Of a DNA stretch of 64,000 bases, positions 45,621 to 56,059 are shown one piece after another. The position numbers and the translations under genes were made by a program. Position 1 is the first letter of the stretch, and the number at the start of each line of letters is the position of its first letter. The stretch is from Acinetobacter higginsii (lineage in GTDB: Bacteria > Pseudomonadota > Gammaproteobacteria > Pseudomonadales > Moraxellaceae). Where the stretch lies: assembly GCF_000369525.1 (NCBI RefSeq), contig NZ_KB850072.1, forward strand, positions 680,760 to 744,759, given 5' to 3'. Under the pieces are notes generated by a model that had not been told where the DNA came from, made no database searches, and was given only the letters and a program-made list of their open reading frames with translations.

Positions 45621-46694
45621 ATGACAGAGTTAAATTTTAGTGATTTAGTTGAACCAGTTGCCGTAGATCAGAAAACAGCATTAAGAATTACGGTCTTGGG
45701 CGGTGGTAGTTTTGGTACAGCGATGGCAAATTTAGCGACCAGAAATGGTTGCGATACCATGATTTGGATTCGTGATGCTGCTGTTGCGGAAGAAATTAAT
45801 CAAACGCATATCAATAAACGCTATTTACCTGATTATCCATTGGAACCTGCTTTGCGTGCAGTGGCTGACTTAGAGCTTGCTGTACGCGATCGTGACATTA
45901 TTCTGGTCGCCATTCCAAGTCATTCATTCCGTGATGTGCTCAAACAGATTGCGCCGTTTATTACTTCTCAGGCTGTGGTTTCATTGACCAAAGGCATTGA
46001 AGCAAAAACCTTTAGTTTTATGAGTGATATTATTCGCAAAGAATTACCAGAAGTGCCGTACGGTGTTTTATCTGGTCCAAATCTTGCCAAAGAAATCATG
46101 GCGGGTATGCCTTCAGGAACGGTTATCGCCAGTGAGTCAGAACTAGTTCGTTATGCGGTGCAACATGCTTTACATAGTGCTTTATTCCGCGTGTTTGGTA
46201 GTGATGATGTACACGGTGTTGAATTGGGTGGCGCGTTAAAAAATATTTATGCAGTTGCCATGGGTATGGGTGGGGCTTATAAGATTGGTGAAAACACCAA
46301 AAGTATGATTCTAACGCGTGCGTTGGCAGAGATGAGCCGTTTTGCAGTGAAGCAGGGTGCCAATCCATTGACCTTCTTGGGATTGTCAGGTGTTGGTGAT
46401 TTATTCGCCACCTGTAACAGTCCATTAAGTCGTAACTATCAAATCGGTTTCGCATTAGGTTCTGGGAAAACCTTGGACCAAGCGACTAAAGAGTTGGGTC
46501 AAACTGCGGAAGGGATTAATACCATCGTACAAGTTCGAACCAAAGCGGAGGAGCTGGATGTATATATGCCAATTACCAATGCACTGTATGATGTGATTTT
46601 TGAAGGTGCGCCACCAATGACCATTGCGTTGTCTTTGATGAAAAATGGTCATCGCAGTGATGTGGAATTTGTTTTACCTCATCATGAAGTCTAA
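45621..46694 (+). CDS. gpsA: Glycerol-3-phosphate dehydrogenase [NAD(P)+]
   Basis: A 357-residue enzyme that makes sn-glycerol-3-phosphate for phospholipid synthesis. It has the nucleotide-binding GGGSFGTAMA, SLTKGIE, SGPNLAKEI and the catalytic-Lys segment GGALKNIYAVAMG. The N-terminus is about 20 residues longer than in E. coli. It is followed by sixA. Confidence 0.97.
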   Translation: MTELNFSDLVEPVAVDQKTALRITVLGGGSFGTAMANLATRNGCDTMIWIRDAAVAEEINQTHINKRYLPDYPLEPALRAVADLELAVRDRDIILVAIPSHSFRDVLKQIAPFITSQAVVSLTKGIEAKTFSFMSDIIRKELPEVPYGVLSGPNLAKEIMAGMPSGTVIASESELVRYAVQHALHSALFRVFGSDDVHGVELGGALKNIYAVAMGMGGAYKIGENTKSMILTRALAEMSRFAVKQGANPLTFLGLSGVGDLFATCNSPLSRNYQIGFALGSGKTLDQATKELGQTAEGINTIVQVRTKAEELDVYMPITNALYDVIFEGAPPMTIALSLMKNGHRSDVEFVLPHHEV

Positions 46695-46751
46695 TCAAAA
46701 AACTGTCATCTATTCGCGTTATGATGCAGCTATAAAAAATAAGGTCGTTTT

Positions 46752-47207
46752 ATGCAGTTAACTTTAGTTCGTCACGGTGAAGCATCTCCAGCCATCAATG
46801 GAAATGATATACTGCGTCCACTTACACCACGTGGACATCAACAAGCTGAGCAAACAGGACATTTCTTAAAAGATGTGATTCAACCTGAGATTTTTGTGGT
46901 GAGTCCACTGTTACGTGCTCAAGAAACTTTGGCGCATATCAAGGCACATTTTCACGGCATTCCTGTGTTAATTTGCGATAAGATTAAGCCAGATGATGAT
47001 GCCAAGGATGCAATTGAATGGTTGTCAAAATTACCGTATGAGTCAATTGCAGTGGTGTGTCATATGAATGTTGTGGCACATATTGAAGAACAATTGACGC
47101 ATGAAGGCTTTAATCCATTTGCATTGGCAGAAGCACGTATTTATGATCAAGCTGTGATCGCGAATGGTTTGTCGACACAAAAGAATCGTTTTACACCAAC
47201 ATTATAA
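46752..47207 (+). CDS. sixA: Phosphohistidine phosphatase SixA
   Basis: A 151-residue member of the histidine phosphatase superfamily, starting MQLTLVRHGEASP with the catalytic RHG. The second His lies in AVVCHMNVVAHIEEQL, where His-Met replaces the more usual His-xPro/Leu. SixA removes phosphate from histidine on phosphotransfer proteins such as those of the nitrogen-related PTS. It precedes gspL by 40 bp. Confidence 0.88.
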   Translation: MQLTLVRHGEASPAINGNDILRPLTPRGHQQAEQTGHFLKDVIQPEIFVVSPLLRAQETLAHIKAHFHGIPVLICDKIKPDDDAKDAIEWLSKLPYESIAVVCHMNVVAHIEEQLTHEGFNPFALAEARIYDQAVIANGLSTQKNRFTPTL

Positions 47208-47247
47208 TTTTTATATATCCGCAATAGGATAAGGGTACTGAACACCG

Positions 47248-48387
47248 ATGCTGTATATATGGATGCCCGAAACCAATGGAACATGGTATTGGTCGGCAGG
47301 GGAAAATTGGTTGCAGGCACAAAGTCTTGAACAGTTGATTCAGGACTTGCAAGAGCATCATGGAAAAGAGGCTGTGGTTTATTTTCCAAGCCGAAATGCG
47401 CAATTATTACAGCAACCAATGACCAAGGCACATTACAAACAATTGGGACAGGAGGGCGTTAAATACCTCTTGGAAGAGTTTGTCACCTTGCCAATTGATC
47501 AAATGAAAGTAGTTCATCATTTTCAAAATGATCAGCTTAATATCTTGGGGGTGGCGCAATATTCGATTGAAACATGGCAACATGCACTGAGTCTTTTGCC
47601 GATCCAGATTACAGCATTCTTGCCTGACTTTTTGATTGCACCTGAACCAGAACAGGATCAAGTGGTACTACTCAATCTTTATGATCATTTGCTGGTGAGA
47701 GAAAATACTTGGTTTGGAAACTCAGTCGATGACCTCGCGTTATACCTTGAATTTCAAACTGCAGAAACACAATATAAATTTGCCAATCTTAATGCCAGCC
47801 AACTGGAAAGTTTAGCTACCGCATCTAGTAAAGATCAGCGGACCGAATTTAGTTATCAATTTGAACAACTATTAAGACCTAAACAGCATCCTTTCAATGT
47901 TTTACCTAAAGCTAAAAATGCTGAAACACAATGGTCAGGATATTGGAAAGCTGCGGCTGCCGTATTGTTGGCTGTGATTGTTGTACAGCTTGGTTATGAT
48001 GCCTTGCGTTGGTCGAAGCTGAAAAAAGTTGCGGATCAAACCGCAAGCCAAGCGATTGAGCAATATAAATATTGGTTTGGTGAGAATAGCCGTGTCACCG
48101 AACAAAATATTAAAAGCCAGTTTGAAAGCCAATTGCGTATGAGTCAACTTGGTGATACGCAAGCACTTTCGCTGTTAAGCCGCGTTGGACCAATTTTGAT
48201 GCAAAAACAAATCGTTGCTCAGCAGGTGAGTTATGATGCCTCAACTTTGGCTATGTCACTCAAAGCAAAATCTGCGGATGATTTACAAGGATTAACTCAA
48301 CAATTAAACCAGCAAGGTTTCCAAGCTGAATTAGGCAATATTCAGGCGGATACAGTTGGTGCAATTGGGGTGGTAAAAGTAAAATAA
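47248..48387 (+). CDS. gspL: Type II secretion inner-membrane protein GspL
   Basis: A 379-residue platform protein. The cytoplasmic actin-like domain (about 1-225, start MLYIWMPETNG) recruits the GspE ATPase, a single transmembrane helix lies at about 232-252 (AAAAVLLAVIVVQLGY) and a ferredoxin-like periplasmic domain closes the protein. Its stop overlaps the gspM start. The rest of the gsp genes are not nearby, which is usual for Acinetobacter. The system would secrete proteases and lipases. Confidence 0.92.
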   Translation: MLYIWMPETNGTWYWSAGENWLQAQSLEQLIQDLQEHHGKEAVVYFPSRNAQLLQQPMTKAHYKQLGQEGVKYLLEEFVTLPIDQMKVVHHFQNDQLNILGVAQYSIETWQHALSLLPIQITAFLPDFLIAPEPEQDQVVLLNLYDHLLVRENTWFGNSVDDLALYLEFQTAETQYKFANLNASQLESLATASSKDQRTEFSYQFEQLLRPKQHPFNVLPKAKNAETQWSGYWKAAAAVLLAVIVVQLGYDALRWSKLKKVADQTASQAIEQYKYWFGENSRVTEQNIKSQFESQLRMSQLGDTQALSLLSRVGPILMQKQIVAQQVSYDASTLAMSLKAKSADDLQGLTQQLNQQGFQAELGNIQADTVGAIGVVKVK

Positions 48388-48866
48388 TGAAAGCATTAAC
48401 ACGATTACAAAATAGCTTTGATCAGAAAATTGAAGCGTTAAATGAATATCTACAAGGCTTATCTGTCCGTGAACGGGTAATGGTGATTTTTACCACCATT
48501 TTTGTCATTGTGACCGTGATTGGTTTTGCTTTGTGGAAAACGCATGCATTGGCAGACCAACAACAAAAACGGTTAAATGAATTAAAAGATCTAACCGTGT
48601 GGATGCAGAGTAATGCGGCGACAATGAAGCCTGCAAATGATGTGGGATTGACTGCAGCAGATAAAATACAACGAACGGCCCAACAACAAGGTTTGGCTGT
48701 TTCTTCACAGCAAAATGGTGAGCAGATTCAGCTTGTTGCAGAACACCAGAATTATGCTGTGTTGGCTAACTTTTTGATGCAGTTGTCTCAAATGGGTATC
48801 AGTATCCAAAAAATGGATATGGTCTCTAACAATAATCAGATTAAATTAACTGCAACAGTACAGTAA
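48387..48866 (+). CDS. gspM: Type II secretion inner-membrane protein GspM
   Basis: A 159-residue partner of GspL with one transmembrane helix at about 30-50 (VMVIFTTIFVIVTVIGFALW) and a periplasmic ferredoxin-like domain. It starts within the gspL stop codon (TAATGA), indicating coupled translation. The trailing MQLSQMGISIQKMDMVSNNNQIKL is typical of GspM C-termini. Confidence 0.92.
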   Translation: MKALTRLQNSFDQKIEALNEYLQGLSVRERVMVIFTTIFVIVTVIGFALWKTHALADQQQKRLNELKDLTVWMQSNAATMKPANDVGLTAADKIQRTAQQQGLAVSSQQNGEQIQLVAEHQNYAVLANFLMQLSQMGISIQKMDMVSNNNQIKLTATVQ

Positions 48867-48954
48867 GCAATTAAAAACCCTATGTCAGGCATGGCGTTTT
48901 GATACGCCTATGCCTATAATGTGCCTACTTGAAAATCAGTAGACTGTGATTGGT

Positions 48955-49962
48955 ATGTTATATTCATTGGCTCGCCCTTTGTTGTTTACTTTAGCACCAG
49001 AGCGTGCACATGAACTGACTCTCTCTATGCTCGATAAAGCCCATAAAATTGGCTTTATGCATCAGAAAGTTGCGGCAAAACCTGTGACCTGTATGGGAAT
49101 TGAATTTCCAAATCCTGTTGGTCTTGCGGCCGGTTTAGATAAAAATGGTGCGCATATTGATGCTTTAGCTGCATTAGGTTTTGGTTTTATCGAGATTGGA
49201 ACCATTACTCCACGTCCACAAGCAGGTAATCCTCAACCACGTTTATTTCGTATCCCTCAAGCAAAAGCCATTATTAACCGCATGGGTTTTAATAATGATG
49301 GCGTGGATAAACTGATTGAAAATGTAAAAGCGTCAAAATTTAAAGGTGTTTTAGGGATCAATATCGGTAAAAATGCGGACACACCTGTTGAAGATGCAGT
49401 ATCTGACTATTTGATTTGCCTAGAAAAAGTTTATAATTACGCTTCTTATATTGCGGTTAATATTTCATCGCCAAATACAAAAAATTTACGTAGTTTGCAA
49501 AGTGGTGATGCGCTCACTGAGTTGTTACAAACTTTAAAAGATCGCCAACTCGAACTGGCAAATCAATATAATCATTATGTTCCTCTCGTTCTTAAAGTGG
49601 CACCAGATTTAACTTCAGAAGATATTCAATTCATTGCAGCACAATTATTGCAATTTAAAATTGATGGACTAATCGTAACCAATACCACGCTAGGGCGTGA
49701 AGGTGTTGAAAACTTGCCAAATGGAAACGAGGCAGGTGGTTTGTCAGGTGCACCCGTATTTGAAAAGAGTACCGAATGTTTAGCTCAATTTGCCAAAGTA
49801 TTGGCGGGTCAAATTCCATTGATTGGTGTCGGTGGTATTTTGTCTGGTGAACAAGCGGTTGCCAAACAGCAAGCTGGAGCGAGCTTGGTACAGGTTTATA
49901 GCGGGTTGATTTATACCGGCCCAACACTTGTGAAAGATTGTATTAATGCGATGACTGTGTGA
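48955..49962 (+). CDS. pyrD: Dihydroorotate dehydrogenase, class 2
   Basis: A 335-residue membrane-associated flavoenzyme of pyrimidine synthesis that passes electrons to quinone. It shows the class 2 N-terminal helix pair ([22 protein letters not shown]), [10 protein letters not shown], the catalytic Ser in [11 protein letters not shown] and the FMN-binding VGGILSG. The ATG at 48955 fits the family length; a GTG at 48946 is possible. It ends two bases before the CvpA gene. Confidence 0.97.
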   Translation: MLYSLARPLLFTLAPERAHELTLSMLDKAHKIGFMHQKVAAKPVTCMGIEFPNPVGLAAGLDKNGAHIDALAALGFGFIEIGTITPRPQAGNPQPRLFRIPQAKAIINRMGFNNDGVDKLIENVKASKFKGVLGINIGKNADTPVEDAVSDYLICLEKVYNYASYIAVNISSPNTKNLRSLQSGDALTELLQTLKDRQLELANQYNHYVPLVLKVAPDLTSEDIQFIAAQLLQFKIDGLIVTNTTLGREGVENLPNGNEAGGLSGAPVFEKSTECLAQFAKVLAGQIPLIGVGGILSGEQAVAKQQAGASLVQVYSGLIYTGPTLVKDCINAMTV

Positions 49963-49963
49963 A

Positions 49964-50557
49964 ATGAACACACTTGATATCATCATTCTGGTCATTTTGC
50001 TCATTGGAGGGCTGAACGGTTTGCGTCAAGGATTTATCAAAGCCTTTGCGAACTTGATCGGATGGATATTCGCATTGATCATTGGGGCAAAATACGCTGT
50101 GGTTTTGGCACCTGCAATGAGCAGTCTAAGCCAAGACCCTGTTGTGCAAAAAATCGCAGCATTTGCCTTTATTGTGTTGATCATTGTGGTGTGTACATGG
50201 ATTGTGTCCGCATTACTGAATGGGCTCTTGAAAAGTCTGAAATTGGGCCCATTAAATCGTTTAGCAGGTGGAGCATTTGGTTCTCTCAAAGGATTACTGA
50301 TTGTATTGATCGCAATGCAGGGTTTAGGACCTTGGGTTGAGAGTTCACCGCACTGGAAACAGTCTAAATTTGTACAAATTCTATTACCTTATGCACCTTT
50401 GGCAACTGAATTGTCCAAAGATGCAGCAAATCAAGCTTTAAATCAAATGACATCGGAAGGCGCGTTGTTACATCGCCCTTCGACTGAAATGGACCAGTCA
50501 GAACGTGCTTCAGTTGATGAGCGTTCTGATCATTCGACGAAAAATCCTTTTTATTAA
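49964..50557 (+). CDS. cvpA: CvpA-family membrane protein
   Basis: A 197-residue protein with four hydrophobic helices (starting MNTLDIIILVILLIGGLNGLRQGFI) and a hydrophilic tail rich in Ser/Glu (about 155-197). CvpA is needed for colicin V production and envelope homeostasis in other bacteria. It sits between pyrD and purF; the cvpA-purF pairing is conserved in gamma-proteobacteria. Confidence 0.92.
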   Translation: MNTLDIIILVILLIGGLNGLRQGFIKAFANLIGWIFALIIGAKYAVVLAPAMSSLSQDPVVQKIAAFAFIVLIIVVCTWIVSALLNGLLKSLKLGPLNRLAGGAFGSLKGLLIVLIAMQGLGPWVESSPHWKQSKFVQILLPYAPLATELSKDAANQALNQMTSEGALLHRPSTEMDQSERASVDERSDHSTKNPFY

Positions 50558-50581
50558 TCGCTAGCTTGTCGCGAGGTTGCT

Positions 50582-52120
50582 ATGTGTGGAGTTGTTGGGA
50601 TAGCCGGTAAATCACCAGTGAACCAAATGTTATTTGATGCCTTAACGATGCTGCAACATCGAGGACAAGATGCTGCAGGGATCGTAACCTGCCATCAAGG
50701 GCGTTTATTCCTCCGCAAAGATAACGGTATGGTACGTGATGTATTCCATACGCGTCATATGCGTGCATTGCTTGGTAACTACGGGATCGGACATGTTCGT
50801 TACCCAACTGCTGGTTCATCAAGCAGTGCTGAAGCACAACCATTTTATGTGAACTCACCTTATGGCATTACGCTTGCTCATAATGGGAACTTGACCAACG
50901 CTGCAGAAATTCATGATGATCTGTTCAAAACAGATTTACGTCATATGAATACTGATTCTGATTCTGAAGTTTTACTCAATGTTTTTGCACATGAGCTACA
51001 AAAGATCAGAACTTTAAATCCAAGCCCAGATGATATTTTCCACACCGTATCTCGCGTACATGAGCGTTGTAAAGGGGCTTATGGTGTTGTAGCGATGATC
51101 ACTGGTCATGGCTTGGTCGGTTTCCGTGATCCAAACGGGATTCGTCCTTTGGTCTATGGTTCTCGTGAAACTGAACAAGGTGTTGAATACATTATCGCAT
51201 CTGAATCTGTTGCGATTACCGCACTTGGTTTTAAAGTTGAACGTGATATCGCACCAGGCGAAGCGATTTTTATCGATTCAGAAGGGCAGTTGTTTACCAA
51301 ACAATGCGCTGCGAATCCTGAATATCGCCCATGTATTTTTGAATATGTGTATTTTGCTCGTCCAGATGCCATTATTGATGGGATTTCAGTCTATAAAGCC
51401 CGGTTAAAAATGGGTGAAAAACTGGCGTATAAAATCTTGAAAGAATGGGGTGAGCAGCATGATATTGATGTTGTGATTCCAATTCCAGATACCAGTCGTA
51501 CCTCTGCATTAGAGCTGGCAAATATTTTAGGTGTGAAATTCCGTGAAGGTTTTATGAAAAACCGCTATATCGGACGTACCTTCATTATGCCAGGTCAGCA
51601 GCAACGTAAAAAATCAGTTCGTCAAAAATTGAACCCTGTAGAACTTGAGTTTAAAGACAAGAATGTTCTATTGGTGGATGACTCGATTGTTCGTGGCACC
51701 ACATGTAATGAAATCATTCAGATGGCGCGTGATTCAGGTGCGAAGAAAGTCTTCTTTGCTTCTGCCGCACCAATGGTGAAATATCCAAATGTGTATGGTA
51801 TTGATATGCCAGCCAAGGCTGAGTTGATTGCGTCAGGCCGTACAGTAGAAGAAATTCGTGAAAATATTGGTGCAGACCGTTTAATTTTCCAAGATTTGGA
51901 GGATTTGAAAAATGCAGTTCGTACCAGCAAAGTACCAGATTTAACTGAATTTGATTGTTCGGTGTTTGATGGTGTCTATGTCGCGGGTGGTATTGATAAG
52001 GCATATCTGGATGCACTTGAGCAAAAACGTAGTGATGCTGCGAAAAGTAAATCAGATGGCTATATCGATGTGAATATTGATGCAGCATCAGTTGACTTAA
52101 CTGGGATCAAAGAAGAGTAA
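50582..52120 (+). CDS. purF: Amidophosphoribosyltransferase
   Basis: A 512-residue enzyme for the first committed step of purine synthesis. Cys2 (MCGVVGIAG) is the glutaminase nucleophile after Met removal. The class II glutamine amidotransferase domain fills the first half, and the PRPP-binding motif [13 protein letters not shown] lies at about 362. It is 24 bp after cvpA and ends in a clear terminator. Confidence 0.98.
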   Translation: MCGVVGIAGKSPVNQMLFDALTMLQHRGQDAAGIVTCHQGRLFLRKDNGMVRDVFHTRHMRALLGNYGIGHVRYPTAGSSSSAEAQPFYVNSPYGITLAHNGNLTNAAEIHDDLFKTDLRHMNTDSDSEVLLNVFAHELQKIRTLNPSPDDIFHTVSRVHERCKGAYGVVAMITGHGLVGFRDPNGIRPLVYGSRETEQGVEYIIASESVAITALGFKVERDIAPGEAIFIDSEGQLFTKQCAANPEYRPCIFEYVYFARPDAIIDGISVYKARLKMGEKLAYKILKEWGEQHDIDVVIPIPDTSRTSALELANILGVKFREGFMKNRYIGRTFIMPGQQQRKKSVRQKLNPVELEFKDKNVLLVDDSIVRGTTCNEIIQMARDSGAKKVFFASAAPMVKYPNVYGIDMPAKAELIASGRTVEEIRENIGADRLIFQDLEDLKNAVRTSKVPDLTEFDCSVFDGVYVAGGIDKAYLDALEQKRSDAAKSKSDGYIDVNIDAASVDLTGIKEE

Positions 52121-52138
52121 TCTCATCTTAATCTATAG

Positions 52139-52163
52139 AAAAGCGGGAATTTCCCGCTTTTTT
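52139..52163 (+). terminator. purF terminator
   Basis: AAAAGCGGGAA/TTCCCGCTTTT stem with T run. Confidence 0.9.
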
Positions 52164-52231
52164 ATTTTATGATAGTGAATACGGAAATCCTAACTGAAAC
52201 AATGTAATCGGGAAAACTTACATTGAAAGAA

Positions 52232-54112
52232 ATGAGCCATTATTTAATTGAAAATAAAAATATTGCATGGTCAGTCAGTTTCTGTCTTATCGCAATGTTA
52301 TTAACCGTCTTTATTCTCAATTTAATTTTGGGTTTGGTCGTTCATTTCTTTGATTATACCCAACCGATTTGGTGGCATGTACTTAGTCCGTATTTTATCG
52401 GTTTGCTTGTTTTGGTCTTATTCTGGTCGGTGGGTGCTGAACTTTATGTGCTGCGGGAAGGCGGTCACTCGCTGGCAAAGCAGCTAAAGGCACGTCGCTT
52501 GGTTTTCGATGAAAGTACGCCAGAAGAAAGTACTGCCTTAAAAGTTGTAGAGCAGGTCGCCAAGAGTTTTGATATTGATACGCCAGCGGTCTATGTACTT
52601 CCTGATGAAGTTGGGGTGAATGCTTTAACTGCAGGGTTTAGATCACAGGATATTGTGATTATTTTGACTTGGGGTGCATTACAAAATCTGGATGAACTTG
52701 AACTTTATGGCTTACTCAGTTATGAGTTTAACCAGATTCTATCGGGTGAAGCTGTTGAAAATACCAAGCTAAAAATTCTATATAGTGGTTTAACTACTTT
52801 TAGCCAGTGGGGCAGTAAGCTTGCTCAGGCGGGTTATAATCCCTATGCAACGACTTATCGAAATAAATTTGAGACCATCTTTGTTGCGATTGGTGGGGTG
52901 ATTTGGTTAATCGGTAGTTTGGGTATTTTAATTACACGTTGTATTAAATATTTGACCTTAAGTGGCCGTACCTTCCGTAATGATCTCAAGACCATGCGCT
53001 TGATGAACAATAATGCCAATGTGCAAACCTTGTTACGGATTTATGTGCATCACTCGGGATCGCAGATCCATAGTGCTTATTCTGAGTCGATTTCGCATAT
53101 GTGCTTTGCTAACTCGTTGAGTCCGCAGAGCTGGATGAATATTCATCCCAGTATTAAAGAACGAATCTACGAATTAAATCCAACTTTGTTGCAAGATCTG
53201 CAATTAGAAAATCTACGCAAGCTTCGTAATCGCCCGTTATTCAGCCTCTTTCGCTCGTTAGAAGAGGAAAGTGCCGAGCTCACCATGCCATGGAGTTCGC
53301 CACAGCCATTACCTTTATTGCGTTTATCACCGATTAGTTTTGCACTGAATGATGCAATCAAACCACTTAATCCAGAAGTTCGAAAGAATAAGAAACGCCC
53401 TGAATTAATTCAACGGGCAATGCAAACAGCGACAGGTTCTCGTGAGGTGATGGTTGCGATTTTGATGATTCGTCAGTATCGCGAATTTATTCCGCAAGAA
53501 GCACCGGTCAGCCATGCGATTGTCGATGCTTTATTGAATTTGGATGGTCGTATTCATGTGCAGATTTTCCATGACGCCTGTAAAAATATTGGGCATATGC
53601 CGACCAGTATTGCACGTCAATTCTTAACCAAGTTGGCGTGTATCATTCAAGAAGATGGTGAAGTCGGTTTGCTTGATGCATTGTTGTTGGAACGGGTGAA
53701 ACATGAACTCAATTTAATGCCTGCACATTTGCCTGCGGCTTTTGAAGATGTCAAATCTCAGATTGTACATTTGATCGATGCCTTACTGCATGTACAGCAA
53801 ATTAATAGTCCGAACCAGCTCGAAGTTCGTGAACGTATCTTGCAGATGCTTTTAACTGAAGATGAAATGCAAATTTATGCCGATATTTCAGATGAGCCTT
53901 TGGACTTGGCGGAAATTTTAAATGATGTCTCTGGTTTGTTATTACGCGAACGCCTTAATATCTTGTCAATCGCTGAAAGATGTCTCTGGAATGATCGAAT
54001 TATTACCCAAGATGAATTAGATGTTTTAGGGCTTTTGTATTGGCGTTTAGGCTTTGATACACATGAAGTGGTCGAACAGATGCAGAAGAAAAATAGTTTG
54101 ATGATTATTTAA
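52232..54112 (+). CDS. M48-like membrane protein with all zinc ligands lost
   Basis: A 626-residue protein. Two N-terminal transmembrane helices (about 12-38, 50-72) and a third near 225-245 frame a domain that follows M48 peptidases in layout. It has DTPAVYVLPDEVGVNALTAGF, then LLSYEFNQILSGE where HExxH belongs (residues 164-168, YEFNQ), then SGRTFRND where the third-ligand Glu should be (Thr247), then the conserved HPSIKERI. It is therefore a non-catalytic homologue. The C-terminal 250 residues are helical, with a TerB-like look near LNILSIAERCLWNDRIITQDEL (inference). The start could also be TTG at 52223. Confidence 0.72.
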   Translation: MSHYLIENKNIAWSVSFCLIAMLLTVFILNLILGLVVHFFDYTQPIWWHVLSPYFIGLLVLVLFWSVGAELYVLREGGHSLAKQLKARRLVFDESTPEESTALKVVEQVAKSFDIDTPAVYVLPDEVGVNALTAGFRSQDIVIILTWGALQNLDELELYGLLSYEFNQILSGEAVENTKLKILYSGLTTFSQWGSKLAQAGYNPYATTYRNKFETIFVAIGGVIWLIGSLGILITRCIKYLTLSGRTFRNDLKTMRLMNNNANVQTLLRIYVHHSGSQIHSAYSESISHMCFANSLSPQSWMNIHPSIKERIYELNPTLLQDLQLENLRKLRNRPLFSLFRSLEEESAELTMPWSSPQPLPLLRLSPISFALNDAIKPLNPEVRKNKKRPELIQRAMQTATGSREVMVAILMIRQYREFIPQEAPVSHAIVDALLNLDGRIHVQIFHDACKNIGHMPTSIARQFLTKLACIIQEDGEVGLLDALLLERVKHELNLMPAHLPAAFEDVKSQIVHLIDALLHVQQINSPNQLEVRERILQMLLTEDEMQIYADISDEPLDLAEILNDVSGLLLRERLNILSIAERCLWNDRIITQDELDVLGLLYWRLGFDTHEVVEQMQKKNSLMII

Positions 54113-54240
54113 CAGAAATTCAGGCATTTGTCTGAATATTTTTTGCTAAAAGGTTACGTGACAATCACATAAAATGATGACATTTCAGGTTAAGCTTGCC
54201 GTTTATTTTTATTCTGCTATTACGTTCTTTTGAGTAAGTT

Positions 54241-55041
54241 ATGGAACATATTGAAATTTTAAAAGCCTTGTTTTTAGGTTTTATTGAGGGTCTTACCGAA
54301 TTCTTGCCCATTTCAAGCACAGGTCATTTGATTTTATTTGGTCATATGATCGACTTTCATTCAGATGATGGTCGTGTTTTTGAAGTTGTGATTCAGCTTG
54401 GTGCGATTTTGGCTGTGTGCTGGTTGTATCGTCAAAAGATTTTTGACTTGGTCAAAGGTTTCTTTAGTGGAGATGCTGAAGCACGTCACTTTGCCTTTAG
54501 TGTCTTACTCGCTTTCATTCCAGCAGTCGTGATTGGTATTTTTGCGGTCGATTTCATTAAGAGTGTTTTGTTTAGCCCGCTGGTGGTTGCTGTTGCTTTG
54601 ATTGTGGGTGGTCTGATTATCTTCTGGGTTGAATCAAAGAATTTTGATCATAAAACGACAGATGCGACCAAGATTACTTATAAACAAGCATTCTTGGTGG
54701 GTTGTGCGCAGTGTGTTGCGATGATTCCAGGGACTTCACGTTCAGGTGCGACCATCGTTGGTGGGATGTTCTCTGGATTGTCTCGTAAGGCAGCAACCGA
54801 GTTTTCGTTCTTCTTGGCGATGCCAACCATGTTGGGTGCGGCGGTATTTGATTTGGCCCGTAATGCGGATGTCTTAACGCAAGACAATATGCTGAATATT
54901 GCTGTTGGCTTTGTCGCAGCCTTTATTTCTGCATTATTGGTGGTCAGTGCCTTAGTGAAATTTGTGGAACGCCATACTTTACGAGTATTTGCTTGGTACC
55001 GTATTGTGCTAGGTATTATTTTGTTATTTGTCTTTTTATAA
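54241..55041 (+). CDS. uppP: Undecaprenyl-diphosphatase UppP (BacA)
   Basis: A 266-residue integral membrane enzyme that recycles the C55 lipid carrier for peptidoglycan and other envelope polymers. It has the conserved [15 protein letters not shown] and PGTSRSGAT motifs that form the active site. Eight to nine hydrophobic segments and the normal length are seen. It contributes to bacitracin tolerance. Confidence 0.97.
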   Translation: MEHIEILKALFLGFIEGLTEFLPISSTGHLILFGHMIDFHSDDGRVFEVVIQLGAILAVCWLYRQKIFDLVKGFFSGDAEARHFAFSVLLAFIPAVVIGIFAVDFIKSVLFSPLVVAVALIVGGLIIFWVESKNFDHKTTDATKITYKQAFLVGCAQCVAMIPGTSRSGATIVGGMFSGLSRKAATEFSFFLAMPTMLGAAVFDLARNADVLTQDNMLNIAVGFVAAFISALLVVSALVKFVERHTLRVFAWYRIVLGIILLFVFL

Positions 55042-55051
55042 AAATAAAAAC

Positions 55052-55083
55052 ATCTCCCTTTTGGCAACTGCGAAAAGGGAGAT
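55052..55083. terminator. Hairpin after uppP
   Basis: ATCTCCCTTTT and AAAAGGGAGAT form an 11-bp stem around a loop. The T run lies on the minus-strand side (TTTTTATTTTTAT), so on the plus strand it is not a classical terminator. Confidence 0.5.
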
Positions 55084-55141
55084 TCTCAGTTAAAATCCCC
55101 ATTCTTTATTTTAAATCCTTCAGATCTGGTTCGATAGCACA

Positions 55142-55939
55142 ATGACAATAGTGAAAATGAATGCTCGAGACTTAATTATTGATTTGCTGTTAGGACTTCA
55201 AGGTCGAGCGATTTCAATTAAACAAATCATTATTGCAGCGCGGCTTTTTGAAATCAGTGAAAATAGCATTCGGGTTGCTGTGACACGGTTATCCAGTGAT
55301 GGCGTGATTGAAGCCATTGAACGTGGCGTCTATCAATTTACAGTTCAATCGCATGAATGGGCAAATGTCATGCTGAATCGTAAGCATGGAATTAAACAAA
55401 CCAAAGTATGGAATCAGCAGTATCTAGCGGTTTTTACGGGTCAGCTTGGGCGGGTTGATCGTACTGCATTAAATCGTCGTGAAAGAGCACTCAAGCATTT
55501 TGGTTTTAAAGAATTAGAGCAAGGTATTTATATCCGTCCTGATAATTTGGTGATTGGTTTTGATCAACTGATTACGAAATTAAAAACTTCTGGTTTAGAA
55601 AGTAGTGCAAAGTTTTGCCAGATTAACCATTTTGATACCGAAACGTTGACTACGATTATTGAGCTTTGGTCTACACAAACGCTGAATCAAAACTACCAAA
55701 AATACAGCCAAATGATTCAACAGTGGTTGTCTACTGTTGATCAGCTCAGTTTGGAAGACGCAGCTCGAGAATCTTTATTATTGGGACGACAAACCATTTC
55801 CTTGCTGATGAATGATCCATTATTGCCAGAAGGTTTTGTTGATGTTCAACTTCGCGAGCAATTTGCGCAGAGCGTACAACAGTTGGATCAGACAGGTTTG
55901 GATGCATGGCAGAAGTTTTATGAAAGTAGTCTTGAGTAA
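55142..55939 (+). CDS. PaaX-family transcriptional regulator
   Basis: A 265-residue regulator. The N-terminal winged helix (about 8-75, DLIIDLLLGLQGRAISIKQIIIAA then NSIRVAVTRLSSDGVIE) and the PaaX-type central Cas2-like and C-terminal domains fit the family that represses phenylacetate genes. No paa genes lie nearby; the next genes are a fatty acid desaturase and a thioesterase on the same strand. It may therefore control lipid genes, which is inference. Confidence 0.82.
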   Translation: MTIVKMNARDLIIDLLLGLQGRAISIKQIIIAARLFEISENSIRVAVTRLSSDGVIEAIERGVYQFTVQSHEWANVMLNRKHGIKQTKVWNQQYLAVFTGQLGRVDRTALNRRERALKHFGFKELEQGIYIRPDNLVIGFDQLITKLKTSGLESSAKFCQINHFDTETLTTIIELWSTQTLNQNYQKYSQMIQQWLSTVDQLSLEDAARESLLLGRQTISLLMNDPLLPEGFVDVQLREQFAQSVQQLDQTGLDAWQKFYESSLE

Positions 55940-56059
55940 ATATTCATTACAAATATTACATAAAATCTAATTTTAATTTATTGACAGAAATATTACTTAA
56001 TTTATAATAAAAATATAAATTGTGTAGTTTTAAAAATAAAACAAATGCAGGATAGGGAT

